The position numbers were made by a program, and so were the translations under genes. Source: Microbacterium sp. SY138 (GTDB taxonomy: Bacteria; Actinomycetota; Actinomycetes; Actinomycetales; Microbacteriaceae). From it: 64,000 bases of DNA. Positions 44,620 to 53,879 of the stretch are shown in pieces. The stretch is from positions 2,294,001 to 2,358,000 of the forward strand of contig NZ_CP155793.1 of NCBI RefSeq assembly GCF_039729145.1, written 5' to 3'. The first letter of the stretch is position 1, and every line of letters begins with the position of its first letter. Under the pieces are notes generated by a model. That model was given only the letters and a program-made list of their open reading frames with translations. It had not been told where the DNA came from and made no database searches.

Positions 44620-45942
44620 ATGGCTGGATTTTGGGGCAGACGCAAACGCGAACAGGAAGAACTCGCCGCACAGGATGCCGATCTGGCTCGACGTGCTGAG
44701 CAGGCCCTGGTCAGCGCCGACGAGCGGATCCGCACGACCTCCGACGAGCTCTCCTTCGCGGAAGCCGAGCTCGGCGAGTCCCTCACCGCTGATCTGCGCA
44801 CGGCACTCGCTGCGGTGCGCACCCACTTGCGCGAAGCGTTCCAGCTCCACCAGCTGAACCACGACGAGATCCCGGACACCGACGAGGAGCTGCGTACGCG
44901 CAACGCGCGCATCCTCCAGCTCTGCGACTGGGCGCAGGACCTGCTCGACGAGAAGACCTCCGTCCTCGCCGAGTCGGTCGCCAAGGTGCGACGCGCCCCG
45001 GAGATCATCGCGCAGGTGCGGGCCGAGGCAGCCGCGCTCAGCGCCCGCATCCCCCAGACCAACGAAGCCGTCTCCCGCCTCTCGGCCCGGTACGCCGATT
45101 CCGCCATGCACCAGATCACCGCCAGCGCGGCGGAGGCGGAGCAGCTCATCAGCTTCGCTACGCACAGCGCCGACGTGTCGGAACGCCGTCGCGCGGCGAA
45201 GCAGAACGAGGAGGCCAACGTCGCCCTCGAGACGGCGACGGAAGCCACCCGCCGTGCGTCTGCCCTGCTCGATGCGGTGGAGGACTTCGAGATCGAGGCC
45301 CTGCGCGCCGAATCCACCCTGGCCGAGGTGGTCGCCGACTCCCGCGGCGATCTCATCGCGGCGCGGACAGCCCCGAACGTGCCTGCCGTCGCCCAGGCGG
45401 TCGCCGCACTCCAGGCCGCGCTGGGCGCGCTGACGCCCTCCGGACAGCCCAACGATCCGTTTGCCGAGCTGTCCCAGCTGCGCGACGCGAACTCGGCCCT
45501 CGACCAGGCGATCGCTCAGGCCCGTCACCGCGCCGAGAACCCTCTCCCGAGCATCGCTCAGGTGCAGCACGCGATCGACGATGCCGACCGGCAGCTGGGG
45601 GTGGCGCGCGGCCTCATCTCCGGACACCGCGGCTGGATCGGTGCCGACGCCCGCACCCGCCTCGCCGAGGCGGAGCGCCTTCGCGTCGATCTGTCCGACC
45701 TCCTCCCCGCCGAGGACACTCGCGAAGCGGCGCTCGTCCAGGCGCGTCGCGTCGCGCACCTGGCCTCCGAAGCGCTGCAGCTCGCGCAGCGCGACATCGA
45801 TTCCTCGCGTCCCCAGGATCAGAACTGGGGCGGCGGCGGCTGGGGCGGCGGCGGACGGCGCGGCGGTGGCGGCGGCGATCTCGCCTCGGGCATCCTCGGT
45901 GGCCTCGTGATCGGCAGTCTGCTGGACGGCATCTTCGACTGA
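44620..45942 (+). CDS. Long coiled-coil protein with Gly-rich C-terminus
   Basis: 440 aa. Almost wholly alpha-helical and charged, rich in Ala/Glu/Arg heptad-like sequence (about 8-395), then NWGGGGWGGGGRRGGGGG (about 402-420) and a hydrophobic tail LASGILGGLVIGSLLDGIFD. In related genera a very similar region forms the C-terminal part of longer TPM-domain proteins; here no TPM domain or signal peptide precedes it. Function unknown; membrane association through the tail is plausible. Confidence 0.78.
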   Translation: MAGFWGRRKREQEELAAQDADLARRAEQALVSADERIRTTSDELSFAEAELGESLTADLRTALAAVRTHLREAFQLHQLNHDEIPDTDEELRTRNARILQLCDWAQDLLDEKTSVLAESVAKVRRAPEIIAQVRAEAAALSARIPQTNEAVSRLSARYADSAMHQITASAAEAEQLISFATHSADVSERRRAAKQNEEANVALETATEATRRASALLDAVEDFEIEALRAESTLAEVVADSRGDLIAARTAPNVPAVAQAVAALQAALGALTPSGQPNDPFAELSQLRDANSALDQAIAQARHRAENPLPSIAQVQHAIDDADRQLGVARGLISGHRGWIGADARTRLAEAERLRVDLSDLLPAEDTREAALVQARRVAHLASEALQLAQRDIDSSRPQDQNWGGGGWGGGGRRGGGGGDLASGILGGLVIGSLLDGIFD

Positions 45943-45974
45943 CATTCAGTCTCCGCCGCATCCCTCGACACAGA

Positions 45975-46006
45975 AACGGCCCGGTCCCTCACGGGATCGG
46001 GCCGTT
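45975..46006. terminator. Bidirectional hairpin between convergent genes
   Basis: 14-bp stem AACGGCCCGGTCCC (one G-U) with a TCAC loop, between the coiled-coil gene and hpf. Confidence 0.85.
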
Positions 46007-46018
46007 CTGCGATTCAGA

Positions 46019-46675
46019 TCAGGAGGCGAGCGCCTCGGACGGCGGAGCCTGAGTGCTCAACGCGATGACACCGTAGTCCCAGCCCTTGCGTCGATAGACG
46101 ACGCTCGGGTGGTCGGTGCGGACGTCGACGAAGAGGAAGAAGTCGTGTCCGACCAGCTCCATCCTGTCGACCGCCTCTTCGACGGTCATCCATTCGGCAT
46201 CGAAGCTCTTCGTGCGGATGACCACGGGCGAATAGTCGTCTTCTTCGGTCTGCTGCACCGGCACGCTGCCGGTCGCGACCGCATGGAGGATGTCGGCCGA
46301 TGCCGGCTGGACGTCGATGCCCTCGAGCGCTCCACTCTCCTTCTCGAAATGCGCGCCGCGCGGATGCTGTCGTCCGTCGACTCGCTTCTCCTTCGCGCGA
46401 CGCAGCTGCTCGGACATCTTGTCGACCGCGAGGTCGAGGGCCACGAACTTGTCTCCATCCGTCGCCTCTGCGCGGACGACCGGACCCTTGCCGATCAAGG
46501 TCAGCTCGACGGTCTCATCCGGGACATGACCGTTGCGATATACGCGATGGGTGACTTTCACGTCCAGCCGTTGCGCGCGAGACGCGAGCATCTGGATCTT
46601 GGCGATCTTCTCTTCGACAACGGTTCGGAAGCGATCGGTGATACCCACTCCGACGCCAACGATGCTTGTTTCCAT
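46019..46675 (-). CDS. hpf: Long ribosome hibernation-promoting factor
   Basis: 218 aa. N-terminal RaiA/HPF domain (ETSIVGVGVGITDRFRTVVEEKIAKIQ..., about 1-105), a linker and a C-terminal dimerisation domain (SPVVIRTKSFDAEWMTVEEAVDRMELVGHDFFLFVDVRTDHPSVVYRRKGWDYGVI). The long form makes 100S ribosome dimers in stationary phase. Strong SD AAGGAGG 5 bases before the ATG. A good promoter with 17-base spacing lies about 60 bases upstream. Adjacent to comF as in mycobacteria. Confidence 0.95.
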   Translation of the reverse strand: METSIVGVGVGITDRFRTVVEEKIAKIQMLASRAQRLDVKVTHRVYRNGHVPDETVELTLIGKGPVVRAEATDGDKFVALDLAVDKMSEQLRRAKEKRVDGRQHPRGAHFEKESGALEGIDVQPASADILHAVATGSVPVQQTEEDDYSPVVIRTKSFDAEWMTVEEAVDRMELVGHDFFLFVDVRTDHPSVVYRRKGWDYGVIALSTQAPPSEALAS

Positions 46676-46737
46676 TGCTGCCTCCTTGTCCCGGTCCTCC
46701 CGGCCAAGGGCGGACCGTGGTCGCCTTGTGTCCCCCC

Positions 46738-46766
46738 ACCGTAGTCCGCCCGCCGACGGATGTCAC
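46738..46766 (-). promoter_or_regulatory. hpf promoter: GTGACA-N17-TACGGT
   Basis: On the minus strand GTGACA (46761-46766) and TACGGT (46738-46743) are 17 bases apart, the clearest two-box housekeeping promoter in the window, giving a leader of about 55 bases. Confidence 0.6.
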
Positions 46767-46810
46767 GGGATCATTCCGCTGTGTCGCCGGTGCATTCCCG
46801 ATGAGCTTCA

Positions 46811-47455
46811 TCAGAATCCGCCACGACGCGGCGTGGCGGCGAGCGCGACCGCCGCCACGACGCGGAAGCCGGTCGATGCCAGTGCTCGTGCCGCTTCGTC
46901 GAGGGTCGCCCCCGTCGTGACGACGTCGTCGACGATGACCGCCTCTGCGCCCCCACCTGACCGGCGTGCTTGCATCGCACCATGCACGTTGGACTCTCGT
47001 GCGCGTGCACCGAGGCCGCGCTGATCGGCGGTACGGTCCGCAAACGAGAGCAATCGCTGAGGCTCTGCGTGCGCGCGACGGATCAAGAGCTCGGGCACGC
47101 GGTATCCGCGACGCCGAAACGCGCTTCTCCTGGTCGGGACCGGCACGATCCACGTGCTCGGCGTGACCACAGGCTCGAGCACCGCCGCCAGGGCGGCGCC
47201 GAGGGGGCGGGCGAGAAGCGTCTCCCCCTCTCCCTTCAGACGGCGGATGCAGCGCGCGGCCACCCCATCGAACACGAGGGCGGTTCTGACCGGAATGCCT
47301 CGAGGGGTCTGCCCGAGCTGCAGGGCGGGCCGGAGCGCCGCTTCACACCGCCCGCACAGGAGCGTGGCCGGCTCATCGCATCCGGCACACGTGGCAGCGA
47401 GGAGGAATGCGGCGATCTCGGCACCGACGCCGCGGGGACTCCTTGTCTTCCACAT
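46811..47455 (-). CDS. comF: ComF-family phosphoribosyltransferase-like protein
   Basis: 214 aa. Two N-terminal Cys pairs (CAGCDEPATLLCGRC, zinc ribbon) and a C-terminal type I PRTase loop VIVDDVVTTGATLDEA (about 168-183), with PVPTRRSAFRRRGYRVPELL before it. ComF is needed for DNA uptake in naturally competent bacteria; in Actinobacteria its role is undefined. It sits next to lpqB and hpf. Confidence 0.9.
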   Translation of the reverse strand: MWKTRSPRGVGAEIAAFLLAATCAGCDEPATLLCGRCEAALRPALQLGQTPRGIPVRTALVFDGVAARCIRRLKGEGETLLARPLGAALAAVLEPVVTPSTWIVPVPTRRSAFRRRGYRVPELLIRRAHAEPQRLLSFADRTADQRGLGARARESNVHGAMQARRSGGGAEAVIVDDVVTTGATLDEAARALASTGFRVVAAVALAATPRRGGF

Positions 47456-47548
47456 TCGAAGATCCTGAGCCCTCGACCTACGCCGGAGTTGCCGATCATC
47501 CCCGTTGCGCGAATGAGCTGAAGGCAGGTCCCCTCCGTGCAGGGAAGG

Positions 47549-49267
47549 TCATTCACCCACGCGTGTCGCGAGCACGGAGACGTCGGAGGCGACCTCTCGC
47601 CAGGCCGACCCCGCGTGCGCGAACAGCTCGCCGTTGGAGCCGAGGATCCTCACCCCGGACGCGGTGCGTGCGCCGGCGATCGAGAGGGCGTTGCTCGGTG
47701 CGGCCTCCGCCGACCCCGGACCGCCGACCACCTGGGTGAGGAGACGCGGGCTGCTCTGGTCGGCGAGCACACCCACACGATCGGCCCCCAGCCACACCAA
47801 ACCCATCGCCGGCTCGGAGAGCTGGGTCAGCTGCGTGAACTCGCCGAGCTCGATCGGGATGCCGGCGGCGTCACGGACGACCGCCGCGACGACCACCCAC
47901 ATCTGCTTGCCGACGGTCACCACGGCCGCCACCCTGGCGCCGTCTGCCGATACCCGCAGATGAGAGATCGTCGATGCGCTCGGCCATGCCTTCGCGATCT
48001 GATGACCGACGGCATCGCTTCCCGCCGCCTGCACCGCCGCCGGTGCTCCCGCGGGGACCGACCAGGTGTAGCCGTACGGATCGAGTGAGGGCTTGATGAG
48101 ACCAGGACGGGCGTCCAGCTCGTCGAGGCTGCCTTCGCCGATCAGATACACGTGCTGATCGGCGAGCTGCACGGCGGCGCGGGAGTCATCGGCGGCGACG
48201 TCGATGGAGACGATCGGCTGCGTGACGGCGCTGATCTCCGAGCTGATACCGGGGATGGGCGAGATCTCATCGCCGACGATCCGCCCGAACGCGCCGTTCT
48301 GCAGCACGAGAGTGCCCGTCGTGGCCGACGGGGGGACGACATCCGCCACCCCGGCCTCGAGGTTGCGGCCGTCCACCGTGAACCGGACCTCGGTCACCGC
48401 GACGCCGGCAGCGCGGAGGGTCGCCTGGAGCTGGGTGCGCATCCGGGAGAGCGTGGCGGCATCGAGGCCCGAGGCGGGGCGGGTGAGCGCGACATCCGCC
48501 ACCTGGCCGACGATGGGAACCGCATCCTGCGCCAACTGCACGTCGGCGGGGAACGCGTTCTGCACTGCGGGGTCCAACCACTCGCTGGGCTCGCCGCCGA
48601 TGAGCGCCCGTGTCACCGTCGTCGCGGGGCTCTGGCGCCGCGGGAACCAGCGCATGTCGGGCACCAGCCTCGACCAGCCGAGGTCGAAGTATTGCAACGG
48701 ATACCCTTCGAACACCTTGGTGAATCGCGTCTCATCGATCACCACGCCGTCCGGCGCCTGCGTGATGCGCCATTCGCCGTTCTCCATCCGCTGCAGCGTG
48801 AATGCCACGTTGGACGATCCGAGGGCCTCGGAGTACTCTCCGGCGTCATCGACACTCGCGACCAGGTCGAGCGTGACCTGGACCTCTGCGGTGTCCGCAC
48901 TCTCCACCTCATCGTCGGGGACCGAAGAGGTGACGGTCCTGGTGTCCGTGCCGATGTCGATCGACACCCCTGCCGACGGGCTCCAGCTGCGCTGCAGCGA
49001 AGGCGCGAGGAAGTCGCGTGCGGTGTCCCAGTTGTCGGTCGTCGTGATACCGGCCTCGAGGAAGCCCTCGACGATCTCCTCGGGTCCCGCACCGGTGATC
49101 GGGCCGGAGGCCACGGGGAGGATGTCGACGTCCTGCGGGGACTCCCCCAGCTTGAGGCCGACCGCGACGTCACCACTCGTCGGCAACCCCGCGCATGCGG
49201 GAAGCAGCGCTGCGACGAGTATCAGCGCGAGGCCTCGCAGCCGCCGATTCGGTCTCCGCTCGGTCAC
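47549..49267 (-). CDS. lpqB: Lipoprotein LpqB, MtrAB accessory
   Basis: 572 aa. Signal peptide with a lipobox at ALLPAC (Cys about 25), GerMN-like domains in the first half (ITGAGPEEIVEGFLEAG and TPATTVTRALIGG-like stretches) and a beta-propeller C-terminal half with YTWSVPAG and repeated LRVSADGARVAAV. It modulates MtrB activity at the cell surface. GTG overlaps the mtrB stop (GTGA). Confidence 0.92.
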   Translation of the reverse strand: MTERRPNRRLRGLALILVAALLPACAGLPTSGDVAVGLKLGESPQDVDILPVASGPITGAGPEEIVEGFLEAGITTTDNWDTARDFLAPSLQRSWSPSAGVSIDIGTDTRTVTSSVPDDEVESADTAEVQVTLDLVASVDDAGEYSEALGSSNVAFTLQRMENGEWRITQAPDGVVIDETRFTKVFEGYPLQYFDLGWSRLVPDMRWFPRRQSPATTVTRALIGGEPSEWLDPAVQNAFPADVQLAQDAVPIVGQVADVALTRPASGLDAATLSRMRTQLQATLRAAGVAVTEVRFTVDGRNLEAGVADVVPPSATTGTLVLQNGAFGRIVGDEISPIPGISSEISAVTQPIVSIDVAADDSRAAVQLADQHVYLIGEGSLDELDARPGLIKPSLDPYGYTWSVPAGAPAAVQAAGSDAVGHQIAKAWPSASTISHLRVSADGARVAAVVTVGKQMWVVVAAVVRDAAGIPIELGEFTQLTQLSEPAMGLVWLGADRVGVLADQSSPRLLTQVVGGPGSAEAAPSNALSIAGARTASGVRILGSNGELFAHAGSAWREVASDVSVLATRVGE

Positions 49268-50943
49268 GACCAGTCCTCCTCATCGAACATGCCGGCGGGC
49301 GCGTCCGTCAGCGAGATCGGCTGGGTCGCGTCGCCGAGCTCCGCGAAGGGCTCCTGGGGTTCGATCGGGATCGGGCTCGGACCGTCCAGCACTCCACCGT
49401 GTCGGGGAATCGTGAGCACGAAGTTCGTCCCGACGCCGAGTTCGGACCAGACGTCGAGGGTACCGCCGTGCAGGGTCGCATCTCCCAGGGCGATCGAGAG
49501 CCCGAGTCCCGTCCCCCCGATCGTGCGCTGACGCGAAGGGTCGGCGCGCCAGAAGCGATCGAAGACACGCTCCGCATCGGCCGGCTCCATGCCCAGGCCG
49601 AAATCCCGCACCCCGGCGGCGACCGCGTGCTGGTTGCTGTCGACCGTGACGACGACCGGGCGTCCCTCGCCGTGCTCGATCGCGTTGCCGATCAGGTTGC
49701 GCAGCACCCGGCGCACCCGACGCGGATCCATGTCGACGGGCGAGTAGCCGCCCGGTGCCACCAGCCGCAGCTCGGTGCCGTGCCCCTCGGCCAGCGGACG
49801 CATCTGCTCGATGATGTCCTCGGCCAGGTGGGTGAGACTGGTCGCTTCCAACTCGAGCTGCACCGATCCCGCGTCATAACGGCTGATCTCGAGCAGATCC
49901 GACAGCAAGGTCTCGAAGCGCTGCACTTGGGCGTGCAGCAACTCGGCCGTGCGGGCGGTGGTGGGGTCGAACTCCTCACGCTGATCGTTGAGCATGTCCG
50001 CGGCGAGACGGATGGTGGTCAGCGGAGTCCGCAGCTCGTGCGACACGTCCGACACGAACCGCTGCTGCACCATCGACAGCTCGCCGAGTTCCTTGATCTG
50101 CGACTCGATGCTGTCGGCCATCGCGTTGAACGACCGTCCGAGAGTGGCGAGTTCGTCTTCTCCGTGTACTTCGAGGCGCACGCCGAGATCCCCCGCCGCC
50201 AGCCGCGCGCTGGTCTCCGCAGCCTGCACGATCGGGGTCGAGACGGCGCGGAGGACGATCCATGAGATCGCGGCGACGATCGCCACGAGACCGATCCCCG
50301 CGATCCACAGCGTCCGCTGCACGAACACCAGGGTCTGGTCCGCGTCGCCGAGGTCGTAGGCGAAGTAGATCGCGAACGCCCCGGCTTCCGGCACTTGGAG
50401 CTGCTGCCCGACGATGATTCCGGGAACCTCTCCCCCGTCCGGGGAGGGCAGAGCCACCGACTGCCAGGCCTGGCGGTCGTCGAACTCCACGACGCGCGCC
50501 TGGAGCTCCGGGCTCAGCAGGCTCCTGCTCAGCCCGGCCTCGAAGCCGTTCAGTCGGACACCGTTCGCATTGTCGATCTTGAAGCCGGCGAGCTGATCGG
50601 TGCTCGACGTGCGGGTGAGATTCGACTGGACGCTGTTCCACAGTTCGGTGAGGGCCGCGGAGTCATCCCCCACCTCGGCCACGTCAAGGATCCCCTGCGC
50701 CTGATCGACCGCGCGGCGGGAGTCTTCGAGGGCGACGTCCTTGCGGGAGATGAAGAGATCGTTCTGGATGACGAGAGCCATCGTCACGCACGTGATGAAG
50801 ATCGCCAGGGAGGTCGCGAGCAGGGTGATCGAGAGCGTGCGGAACCGCAAGGAGCGGCGCCACAGGATGCCGAGCATCGTCGGCCAACCTCGCCAGTCGC
50901 GCAGGACAGCGACCGTCGCGGTGGTCGCTGTCGTCGCGGCCAT
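49264..50943 (-). CDS. mtrB: Sensor histidine kinase MtrB
   Basis: 559 aa. Two membrane helices (about 38-60 and 212-232) flank an extracellular domain; HAMP follows (about 232-285), then HisKA with SHELRTPLTT (H302) and HATPase_c with N-box NLIGNAIEHG, GLGM and GGTGLGLS. The acidic tail is rich in Pro/Glu. In relatives MtrB senses cell-division or osmotic state. Seven bases separate it from mtrA. Confidence 0.94.
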   Translation of the reverse strand: MAATTATTATVAVLRDWRGWPTMLGILWRRSLRFRTLSITLLATSLAIFITCVTMALVIQNDLFISRKDVALEDSRRAVDQAQGILDVAEVGDDSAALTELWNSVQSNLTRTSSTDQLAGFKIDNANGVRLNGFEAGLSRSLLSPELQARVVEFDDRQAWQSVALPSPDGGEVPGIIVGQQLQVPEAGAFAIYFAYDLGDADQTLVFVQRTLWIAGIGLVAIVAAISWIVLRAVSTPIVQAAETSARLAAGDLGVRLEVHGEDELATLGRSFNAMADSIESQIKELGELSMVQQRFVSDVSHELRTPLTTIRLAADMLNDQREEFDPTTARTAELLHAQVQRFETLLSDLLEISRYDAGSVQLELEATSLTHLAEDIIEQMRPLAEGHGTELRLVAPGGYSPVDMDPRRVRRVLRNLIGNAIEHGEGRPVVVTVDSNQHAVAAGVRDFGLGMEPADAERVFDRFWRADPSRQRTIGGTGLGLSIALGDATLHGGTLDVWSELGVGTNFVLTIPRHGGVLDGPSPIPIEPQEPFAELGDATQPISLTDAPAGMFDEEDWS

Positions 50944-50950
50944 CGTGCTC

Positions 50951-51631
50951 CTAGCCGACGCTCCCGGCGCGGTAGCCCACGCCGCGCACCGTCATGACGA
51001 TCTTCGGGTTGTCGGGGTCGAGCTCCACCTTCGCGCGCAGGCGCTGCACATGCACGTTCACCAGTCGGGTGTCGGCCTTGTAGTGGTAGCCCCACACCTG
51101 CTCCAAGAGCATCTCCCGGGAGAACACCTGCTGGGGCTTCGACGCGAGTGCGACGAGAAGCTGGAACTCCAACGGCGTGAGCGCGATCGGCGCCGTCCCC
51201 CGACGGACCTCGTGCGCATCGACGTCGACGGTGAGGTCGCCGACGCGGAGCTGCTCGCTCGTGGCCTGCGGCGTGGGACGAAGCCGGGTGCGGATGCGGG
51301 CGACCAGTTCCTTCGGGTTGAAAGGCTTGACCATGTAGTCGTCGGCGCCCACCTCGAGCCCGCGGACGACGTCGGCGGTGTCGCTGCGCGCGGTGAGCAT
51401 GATGATCGGCACGCCGGACTCGGCACGGATGCGGGTGCAGATCTCGATCCCGTCCATGCCGGGGAGCATGAGGTCGAGCAGCACGAGGTCGGGTCGCTGT
51501 GCTCGCCACTCGTCGACGGCGCGCGCACCGTCCGCGCAGAAGACCGGCTCGAAGCCTTCGGTCCGCAGCACGATCCCGATCATCTCGGCGAGCGCGGTGT
51601 CGTCGTCGACCACGAGAATACGTGAGGTCAT
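50951..51631 (-). CDS. mtrA: Response regulator MtrA
   Basis: 226 aa OmpR-family: receiver with acidic pocket VVDDD, phosphoacceptor D53 (LLDLMLPGMD) and KPFN lysine, and a C-terminal winged helix with SREMLLEQVWGY and DTRLVNVHVQRLRAKVE. It controls replication, division and wall genes. ATG 51631 has TAAGGT 7 bases upstream (leaderless type) although AAGG could also act as a weak SD. Confidence 0.95.
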   Translation of the reverse strand: MTSRILVVDDDTALAEMIGIVLRTEGFEPVFCADGARAVDEWRAQRPDLVLLDLMLPGMDGIEICTRIRAESGVPIIMLTARSDTADVVRGLEVGADDYMVKPFNPKELVARIRTRLRPTPQATSEQLRVGDLTVDVDAHEVRRGTAPIALTPLEFQLLVALASKPQQVFSREMLLEQVWGYHYKADTRLVNVHVQRLRAKVELDPDNPKIVMTVRGVGYRAGSVG

Positions 51632-51638
51632 AAGAGTT

Positions 51639-51644
51639 ACCTTA
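51639..51644 (-). promoter_or_regulatory. -10 hexamer TAAGGT, leaderless-type
   Basis: TAAGGT then 7 bases then ATG of mtrA on the minus strand. Confidence 0.4.
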
Positions 51645-51686
51645 TGGCACCGAGTCCCAGCGATCCCAGGTCTGCGCACCGTGTGC

Positions 51687-51717
51687 GGGATATGACGCAC
51701 CGCGCGAGGGATATGAC
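51687..51717. promoter_or_regulatory. Twin direct repeats GGGATATGAC, 21 bases apart
   Basis: Two perfect copies at 51687-51696 and 51708-51717 start exactly 21 bases (two DNA turns) apart in the intergenic region between mtrA and the divergent membrane gene. This is the layout of a paired response-regulator site. Autoregulation by MtrA is a candidate but not shown. Confidence 0.55.
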
Positions 51718-51750
51718 ACGATGGGAGCGCACGATGGAGAGGGAGTGCCT

Positions 51751-53241
51751 GTGACCGGACAGACGTGGACGCCTGCCCCGAAGAAGGGCATCATCCCCCT
51801 TCATCCGCTCTCGTTCGGAATGCTGCTGGGAAAGGCCTTCGCCGCGCTTCGCCACAACCCGAAGGTGCTCTTCGGCTTCGCCGTGGTCATCCAGCTCGTC
51901 GTGGTGGTCGTCACGGCCGTGGTCATGGGCGTCGTCTTCTTCACGACGTTCAGCCGCCTGGAGACCGTCTCTCCCTCTTCTCCGGACTTCGAGGCGGTGA
52001 TGGCGGGGACCATCGCGGTGAACCTGATCGCCGGGCTCGCCGTGGGTGTCGCCTCGATCGCCTTCACGGCGATGATGCAAGGCGTCGTCGCCGCGGAGAT
52101 CGGCTATGCCGCGATCGGAGTGAAGGCGACGCTGCGGATGCTGTGGCGCCGGATGGCCCCGGCGTTCTGGCGACTCGCCGGCTTCGCCTCCCTCTCCGTC
52201 GCGGCCGTGTTCGGCATCTTCATCATCGCTGCCGTCGTCATCGCGGCCTTCATCGCCGGCGGCATGGGCGGGAGCGCCGAGATGGTCGGCATCGTCGTGC
52301 TCGTGGTGATCGTCATCGTCCTCGCCTGCATCCCGCTGGCGGTGTGGCTCACCACGAAGCTGCTGCTCGTACCGTCGATCCTGGTCCTCGAGCGTGCACG
52401 TTTCCGAGACGCTTTCGTCCGCTCCTGGAGGCTCACCCGCGGGCGCTTCTGGGTCGCGTTCGGTGTGACCTTCCTCATCAGCGCGATCATGGGCATCGCG
52501 GCCCAGGTCGTCAGCGTCCCCGCCACGCTGCTCGGCTCTCTCCTCGGCTCGGTCGTCGCGCCCACAGGAGCAGAGGACCCGAGTGCGGTGGTCGCCTTCG
52601 TCGTGACCTTGATCGCCCCGCAGATCCTGCTCCTCGTCATCCAGGCGATCACCCTCGTGGTCCAGAGCACCGGATCGGCGCTCGTCTACCTCGACTGCCG
52701 GATGCGCTACGAGGGTCTGGACCAGACCTTGATCGCATACGTGGAGCGCCGTGACCTCGGCTGGACCGACGAGCAGCAGGACGATCCGTTCCGCGTCGAT
52801 CCGTCACGGGCCGTCACCTCTGCACCGCCGCCCCGCCAGGTGCCGGAGCACGTCATGATGTCGCAGGGCTACGGGTATCCGCCCTACGGCGCACAGCCGA
52901 CGTTCGGAGAGCCGGGAGCGCCTCAGGCATATCCCGCACAGCCGTACCCCGCGCAGCCGTATCCCGCACAGCCGTATCCCGCACAGCCGTATCCCGCACA
53001 GCCGTACCCCGCGCAGGGCCAGCCGGCGCAGGGCCAGCCGGCGCAGGGCCAGCCGGCGCAGCCTCCGATGCCGTATCCGGCGGCGGCACCCGTGACACCG
53101 CCTGCCGTCGCGTTCCCGCCACCGCCGCCTCCCGCGCCGACCGCCGCATCGGGAACATCCACCATGCCGAGCGTCCCCTCAGCGGAAGCAGCACCCGATG
53201 ACGGCGGGTGGGCCGCGCCCGGCGCAGACGGCACCGCATGA
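51751..53241 (+). CDS. Multispan membrane protein with Pro-rich repeat tail
   Basis: 496 aa. About six membrane segments in the first 330 residues (similar in layout to glycerophosphodiesterase-associated membrane domains), then a cytoplasmic Pro/Tyr/Gln tail with about six YPAQP repeats followed by three GQPAQ units (about 394-437) and a poly-Pro stretch. GTG 51751 has GGGAG 8 bases upstream. It is the first gene of a five-gene run in which each start touches or overlaps the previous stop. Confidence 0.82.
   Translation: MTGQTWTPAPKKGIIPLHPLSFGMLLGKAFAALRHNPKVLFGFAVVIQLVVVVVTAVVMGVVFFTTFSRLETVSPSSPDFEAVMAGTIAVNLIAGLAVGVASIAFTAMMQGVVAAEIGYAAIGVKATLRMLWRRMAPAFWRLAGFASLSVAAVFGIFIIAAVVIAAFIAGGMGGSAEMVGIVVLVVIVIVLACIPLAVWLTTKLLLVPSILVLERARFRDAFVRSWRLTRGRFWVAFGVTFLISAIMGIAAQVVSVPATLLGSLLGSVVAPTGAEDPSAVVAFVVTLIAPQILLLVIQAITLVVQSTGSALVYLDCRMRYEGLDQTLIAYVERRDLGWTDEQQDDPFRVDPSRAVTSAPPPRQVPEHVMMSQGYGYPPYGAQPTFGEPGAPQAYPAQPYPAQPYPAQPYPAQPYPAQPYPAQGQPAQGQPAQGQPAQPPMPYPAAAPVTPPAVAFPPPPPPAPTAASGTSTMPSVPSAEAAPDDGGWAAPGADGTA
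52930..53061 (+). repeat. 15-bp tandem repeat encoding YPAQP / GQPAQ
   Basis: About six 15-base units (TATCCCGCACAGCCG and near-copies) followed by three 15-base GGCCAGCCGGCGCAG units, in frame. Likely prone to length change by slippage without shifting the frame. Confidence 0.9.
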
Positions 53242-53879
53242 TCCGACCGTTCGACGACCTGTTCGTCCCCGACGGGGACGAAGCCCGACGCTGGGCGGAG
53301 GAAGAGCTCTCCAACCCTCGCTACGCCGACGCGAAGCCCACGTGGTTCGATCTCCTGGCGCGTGACATCGGCCGTTTCCTCACCGACCTGTTCAGCTCCG
53401 GCAACGGGGCGGGCATCGGGCCGTCCGCCCTCATCATCGTCATCGTCATCATCGCGGCCGCGCTGGTCGCCGCTCTCATCATCTGGGGCAGACCGCGCAG
53501 CTCCCGCGCCGTCAGGCGGGCACAGGGCGACCTCCTCGGAGCGGCCGACGACCGCAGTGCGGCGCAGTTGAGATCGGACGCCGAGCGGGCCGCCCGCGAA
53601 CGAGACTGGGACGCCGCGACGATCCTCCGGTACCGGGCGATCGCGCGCAGCCTGCGGGAGCGCGATCTGATCGATCCGGCACCGGGCGCGACGGCGCAGT
53701 CGATCGCCCGCGAGGCGAGCACGGTGTTCGTCGACGAGGCAGCCGCCATGCGTCGAGCAGCCTCCTCCTTCGACGACGTCCGCTACCTCGGGCACAGCGC
53801 GAGCGCCGAGACCTATCGGGATCTCGTCGACATCGATGATCGGATCCGCGCACGCCGCCCCGAGGCGGTACCGGCATGA
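53238..53879 (+). CDS. DUF4129-domain membrane protein
   Basis: 213 aa. A soluble N-terminal ~55 residues, one membrane helix (PSALIIVIVIIAAALVAALIIWG, about 65-87), then the DUF4129 helical domain (AERAARERDWDAATILRYRAIARSLRERDLI, YRDLVDIDDRIR). DUF4129 proteins accompany MoxR/DUF58 operons and transglutaminase-like genes; molecular role unknown. ATG overlaps the upstream stop. Confidence 0.88.
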   Translation: MIRPFDDLFVPDGDEARRWAEEELSNPRYADAKPTWFDLLARDIGRFLTDLFSSGNGAGIGPSALIIVIVIIAAALVAALIIWGRPRSSRAVRRAQGDLLGAADDRSAAQLRSDAERAARERDWDAATILRYRAIARSLRERDLIDPAPGATAQSIAREASTVFVDEAAAMRRAASSFDDVRYLGHSASAETYRDLVDIDDRIRARRPEAVPA

